Shown one piece after another: positions 59,631 through 64,000 of a stretch of 64,000 bases of DNA. The position numbers and the translations under genes were made by a program. The notes beneath the pieces were generated by a model. The model was not told where the DNA came from, did no database searches, and worked only from the letters and a program-made list of their open reading frames with translations. Position 1 is the stretch's first letter. Every line of letters begins with the position of its first letter. Origin of the DNA: Silene conica (Eukaryota > Streptophyta > Magnoliopsida > Caryophyllales > Caryophyllaceae); NCBI GenBank assembly GCA_029255685.2, contig CM055311.2, positions 1,970,269-2,034,268 on the forward strand, written 5' to 3'.

Positions 59631-60776
59631 TCAAGAACGGAGACACACAAGGAGAGCAATGATAAGAACTTGGGGTCTTAGAAGAAGATGGAAGGGAAAA
59701 GTCAATGGTGAAGACATAACAGTGATCAATTGAGGGCAAGTCTCTGCAGTAGCTCTGCTCATCACATACACAGTACCCTTGGTCTTCGGCTTTCGAACAG
59801 CACCAGCAGCAGTGGCAGTCCTCCCAACAACAGTCTTCCTCTCCGGGCACTCGAAGAAGCGATGCCCAGGCTTCTTGCAGGTGTAGCATAAGTAAGGATC
59901 ACCGTCGCAGTTAACACCAGGATGCAGGGCTTTGCGACACTTGAAACACTTCAGGGAAGGATCAAGTGCAGGCCTAGGATCCTTGGCTTTGGAGGAACCA
60001 AATTTCTTGAACTTCTCATGCTGAACTTCTGGAGAAATAGATGAAGGATCGAAGGGTCTCTTCCCATGGGAGCGAGCCTGAGGGGAACTGGGAGCAGAAG
60101 AAGCTCTGGCCTCAGCATCTATGGCCTTAATCGAATTCTCGGCCCAAATAGCATCGTCGTAAACCTCTACGAAAGAGGTAGCATCTCTGCGAACCATACT
60201 CTCGATGCGGGGACCTAGCTTCCCTTTGTAGAAGTAGACTCTCTCGGATTCATCCCTTACGAACCGAGAAGCAAAGTGAGCCAACTGATTATACTTGTCC
60301 GTGGACTCCTGTACTGTCATGTCTCCTTGCTTGAGATCCATGAACTCCTTCAATCTCTGTGAAAGAAGCTCTTTAGGGTAGAAGCGGGTCTCTAACTTGT
60401 CTTTGAACGCATCCCAATCAAACAACGGGTCAAGGAGGAAACTTGGACCAGTAAGCATCCACCAACGGTCTGCCTCGAGTGTCAAGAAGTGAGCAGCTAA
60501 ACGTACTCTATCCTCCCTAGCAACTGAGTACAAGGCAAAGCTCTTCTCCATATCTCTAAACCACTCTGAGAGAGCAACAGGGTCAACTTCACCTCCGTAG
60601 GTCTTAGCATGGCTCCTAGCCATCTGAGTGGCAATCCAGGAGAAGTCACCAGGTGGGTTAGCATTGTTACCAGGCGGAGGAGGAGGAGGAACAGCTTCAG
60701 CCTGAACCCCCTGGTTCTCTAAGACTTGCAGAAGTGCTTACAGTATCATATTCTCTGCGGCTAAGGGTCTCACCAT
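59631..60776 (-). pseudogene. Outer element gag (chromovirus-type capsid with two zinc knuckles, early stop)
   Basis: Capsid/nucleocapsid of the outer element. The likely start is the ATG at 60776, because the proline-rich segment PPPPPPGNN and the run into MARSHAKTYGG share its frame. A TAA at 60738-60740 (codon 13) now closes that frame, leaving an open stretch from 60623. The capsid core (WFRDMEKSFALYSV, AHFLTLEADRWWM, FKDKLETRFYP, LKQGDMTVQESTDKYNQL) is typical of Ty3/gypsy retrotransposon gag. Two finger motifs follow: CFKCRKALHPGVNC and CYTCKKPGHRFFEC (a regular CX2CX4HX4C). The protein ends about 30 residues after KTKGTVYVMSRATAE without reaching a protease. Shape agrees with Tekay gag; lineage not verified by alignment. 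Confidence 0.85.
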
Positions 60777-60928
60777 CCTTCAAAAGAGAAAACGGTGTTA
60801 CCTTAACAATTAACAAGTACAAACAGTCTATCACTTGTCCTTAAGTCTACCCAAATCTCTCATTCATTATTCAAGTTATTGGTCAAGTTAAGTTTGGGGG
60901 ATTACATGAGTGCGTCGGGAGCGATAAC

Positions 60929-60940
60929 GCTCTGATACCA
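60929..60940 (-). other. Outer element primer-binding site (tRNA-iMet type)
   Basis: TGGTATCAGAGC on the minus strand, two bases after the 5' LTR. Confidence 0.88.
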
Positions 60941-60942
60941 AC

Positions 60943-63642
60943 TGTAAAACCCCTCGCGAAAGCGGAAATAGAAAACATACAAAGTACTAAAAATGCAGCG
61001 GAATTAAAACTTTTTAACGTAACTAAACATGCGAAGTGCTTTAACAATCTAAACAAGCGGAAGATAAAACATAAATAAGTATATAAGTACTATACAAAAG
61101 CAGACCGGGATAGCATATCCCTACAGGCACAAAATACTGAAATCATAAAACTAAGGTCTAGCTAACGAATGGGTAAAATCATCGATAAAGGATCATCGCT
61201 CGCTAGCCTCAACGTAACCCCCTGTAAAACAGCACCAAGTAACTACACACATACAACATGTGCGCCACAGTCAGTGGGGAGTGACTAGAGCTCTCATAGC
61301 CACCTAATGTCATACAACACCGAACATTCATATATACAAGTATTATACTCCAACATAAACAATCATGTGAAGCATATATTTCAATATCTCAAACTCCTAT
61401 CATCATGCAAATACTATGCAAAGGCTCCCAACCAACTTCGGAAACTATTTGGAAGGAGAGTCGGTTTCCCTTCCGGTTGCTCGGCCGAGGGGTCTTTCAA
61501 TCCAAACCATTTACGAAACTAGCCAAAGAGTCATCCAATGCCTTGGATGAACAGTTCTTAAATCAAGAACACACTATCTATCATATTCAATCAGCAACAT
61601 CTGACACTGTACCCCAACTCAAGCAAGCAGATGCAAATCAGCAGTATATAACAATGTACCCCAACTCAGGAAAGTATATACAACAATCAGCAATATCAAA
61701 CCATGACCCCAACTCAGGTATGGAAGGATACAAATACACACTACATGGGAAGACTCATATGACGACTCAATTATACAACAACAGCATGTCTACTTAGCCT
61801 CAGCAAATACGATCCCCTGGTAGAACGATCGAAACGATATACGGTCCTAGTCTAAATCTGGCCAGACGCTCGAGGTATAATCCTTCCTCGATTCGACAAG
61901 TATCCCCAAACCTAGGATACCCCCAAGACTCGAACTATCTAGGGACGAGATACCCCCAACTCAGAGCGGACTATCTGAAACCTGACCGTCAACGCGCAGG
62001 AGACGGTCATACCAAGACATAATACAATCTTGGTGAGACAAGAGTCATATAACAGCTCATAGTATACATCCACATGCATAAACACACCTCAAAACCAAAG
62101 GCATACTAAAACGGTGACCTAATCCAAATCACAGTTCCATAACTCCATTTCTAAGACTTACTCAATTTTTAACCAACATACAAGTGATGAACATTCAAAC
62201 CGACATTTAATTGACCCCGGGAATTAAGCCGAGGGAGAGTCGGTTGCCCGACCGGGGGGTCTCTATCCTTACTCTATTCCCGAACCCAATATAGTGCCGC
62301 CCGAACCTCTGGGACTCCTAACATGCATACGAAGCATACGGAAAAAGAACCAATTCAATCCGACTTGAAAATCAAAAGTTATGAAGCAAACAATACGATC
62401 TGGGGCTCTCAGCCGGTTGGCCATAGGCGGCCGGTCAACCGGATGAGAGTCCTTTACTCTCAGGCCGACAATATACAAAAACAACATAAAAGGCCTCCCA
62501 GCCGGTCGGCCGGCTGCCGGTCCACCGGCTGGGGACCTCTTCTTCCCTTCTCGCAAAACCTCAAAGAACCACAATTGGGACTCCCAGCTGGCTGGCCGGC
62601 CGGCTGCCGGTCCACCGGCTGGGGACCCGTTCCCAATATTTTCGAAAAACTGAACAATGCAAAGAGGGACTCTGAGCCGGCTGGTCGACCGGCTCAGAGC
62701 CTCTGATCGCGCATTTCGCAAATTTCACCATTTCCAATTCGTTCAATACTTTACCAATCGGTCTTAAACATGATTTTACGCAACAACAAAACATTTCCCA
62801 CATGTATATGACATCAATTAAACATAAGAACATGTATACAAACATCCAATTCAAGAGTTAACAAGAAAATCCCAAATAAACCGGTCTTAACATGTATACC
62901 CTTTAATCCACTTTCTCATCCAATTATTCCTCAAATCTTCACAAAAAGCAGTTTATATAACCATATAAGAACATTAAGAACTCAAAGACTATACTAACAT
63001 TCATCAAACACAACCAAAATCACATAATGTGCTAATTTAGACAAAAGGCCGAGTTTCTCATTATCGTCACCTTTACTCCGCGAATTCACCGGGTTCTTCT
63101 TCAATAATCACAAGCTCTTCCTCCGGGTTACTACAAGCACCACCTAAAAGCACAAAAACACCAATTAGGAGGCTAATTTCGTGATTAGGGCAAAACAGTC
63201 ATCCAAATGAAGTTTCACGAAACTGAAAATGAAAGTGATAGAAAGATCATAAATCTCGCGAGGATTCCGAATATATAAATTTTACCTCGATACGAGTTCG
63301 GGAAGGCCTTGAGATGATCTTTTGAAGTTTCTTAAAGAAGGCGAGAAATGGAGAGTTTGAGTCACTGTGTTTGTGTTTTAGGGTAAAATGAAATGTCGAT
63401 GGATGAAGGAAGAGGGTTGTCCTTTTATTTAACGAATCGGGTTTGCTTTATTTAAGTAAAACGGAAATGTGAGACGGGATGTTGTCAAATAAATGAGGCG
63501 TCTTAAGATTAAATGATTTTAAGACGAAACTTAACGGAAATCTTAAAAATATAAATTACGAACTATTATTAAAATATTATTAAATTCTTGAAATTACTTT
63601 AATTTATTAAAATATTCCTTTACGAAAATGCGGGATGTTACA
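60943..63642 (-). repeat. Outer element 5' LTR (complete, 2700 bp)
   Basis: The only uninterrupted copy of this LTR here; it serves as the reference for the empty sites of element A (62259-62263), S1 (62923-62927) and the D/E array (near 62796). It carries the CAGCCGG palindrome cluster at 62402-62703. About 2.5% different from the 3' LTR over the first 512 comparable bases. Confidence 0.92.
62402..62703. repeat. Palindrome cluster (CAGCCGG theme) in outer 5' LTR
   Basis: Same four-block layout as 30513-30830, but arms differ: for example one block reads GGTCGGCCGGC where the other LTR has GGCCGGCCGGC, and the last block is shorter. Confidence 0.82.
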
Positions 63643-64000
63643 CCAAGTGTCCCAAAGGACATGTGGAAAAGAGTAAAGAGTAAGCAACGAGCGTGGGTCT
63701 CGTTAGCGGATGGTCCGTGACAGCCTTTCGTATTTTCGGCATAATTTCCTCCACAGAACTCGTAATGAGGTTTTTTCGGTGGCGTTGGAAAGCTAAGAAA
63801 AAGAGCTAAATTTTTATTTTATAAGCAAGAGCTAAATATGCCTTTAAAATATCTCAAAATTAGTAACAAGGACATAGTAGTTGTTCGTAGTTTAAGGAGT
63901 ATAGGTTTAAGACGGGCATTTTTAAATATCGTTGTCAAAAACGATAAAATTTAGATGGGAATATTATTTATAGGATCATACTTATTATTAAAAATAGGAT
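63643..64000. other. Flank outside the outer element
   Basis: The first five bases (ccaag) should be the target duplication. No gene is recognised. A segment GGCGTTGGAAAGCTAAGA near 63782 also occurs in solo LTR T2 (near 55771), so this flank is probably repetitive too. Confidence 0.45.

Larger units (their letters stand above)
1..63642 (-). mobile_element. Outer Tekay-like (chromovirus) LTR element lacking pol; host of all nested insertions
   Basis: Seen: an LTR at 60943-63642 whose minus-strand ends are TGTAACATCCCG and GGGGTTTTACA, followed on the minus strand by a tRNA-iMet-type primer-binding site (60929-60940) and a gag gene (59631-60776). A second copy of the same LTR ends at 53215 and is preceded on the minus strand by a polypurine tract (53216-53230). 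It continues leftwards in pieces (52493-53215, 47624-47757, 30371-31049, 1-524) interrupted by other elements. Position 1 aligns with 61752, so the element should begin roughly 800 bp before the window. The inferred right target duplication is ccaag at 63643-63647. Known: Tekay/Del chromoviruses have long LTRs and gag with zinc knuckles. Inferred: with the insertions removed only about 3 kb of internal sequence remains and no pol is recognisable, so it was probably a gag-only non-autonomous element. Confidence 0.75.

Noticed and set aside
1..64000. Host protein-coding or tRNA/rRNA genes
   Set aside because: Every substantial ORF was attributable to a mobile element or its shadow, and I recognised no structural RNA gene; tRNA-like matches are only the primer-binding sites.

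Overview
This window is a stack of plant LTR retrotransposons nested inside one another. I found no host gene. The evidence for a flowering plant is the mix of element types: Ty3/gypsy Tat-type and chromovirus-type, several Ty1/copia, a truncated LINE, and primer-binding sites matching plant tRNA-iMet and tRNA-Lys. The TE mix (a Tat/Retand-like element with an antisense gene, and a copia with an env-like gene) would suit a large-genome eudicot, perhaps Caryophyllales. That placement is a guess.

The outermost unit is a minus-strand, chromovirus (Tekay)-like element. Its 5' LTR is 60943-63642 and its gag is 59631-60776. It has no recognisable pol. Its 3' LTR starts before base 1 and is broken into 1-524, 30371-31049, 47624-47757 and 52493-53215. 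Inside that 3' LTR sit: (A) a Tat-type gypsy element at 525-30370 (TSD gtctc); (D/E) a minus-strand copia array LTR-int-LTR-int-LTR at 31924-47623; and (S1) a Tekay-like solo LTR at 47758-52492. Inside its internal region sit a second Tekay-like solo LTR (S2, 53989-58258, TSD gaact) and a 5'-truncated LINE (58820-59184, 14-bp TSD).

There is a second level of nesting. Element A carries a SIRE-like copia (C, 3712-14733, TSD gctac) at the boundary between its gag-protease and reverse-transcriptase parts. It also carries another copia (B, 19886-28592, TSD gaaac) inside an intron of its antisense gene. S1 and S2 each contain a ~1.7-kb solo LTR (T1 47859-49564, TSD tccta; T2 54489-56166, TSD actat). 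LTR differences counted by eye fit this order: outer element and A about 2.5%, B about 0.8% (9/1071), C about 0.4% (5/1382).

All polyproteins are damaged, most by only a few lesions. B has one nonsense codon. C pol has one nonsense codon, with gag and the env-like ORF open. D and E share the same three lesions, so they are copies of one dead element amplified by recombination.

The most interesting points are: (1) the antisense gene of A resolves into four exons with three short phase-consistent introns, a TATA box and a Transposase_28-like N-terminus; (2) clusters of GC-rich palindromes, each element with its own core word, recur in six elements (four solo or outer LTRs and the copia leaders), often where related LTRs otherwise align; (3) related copia elements B and D/E began their LTRs at different polypurine tracts 74 bp apart; (4) the D/E array lies between 1003-bp direct repeats that look like unequal exchange between an empty and an occupied allele.
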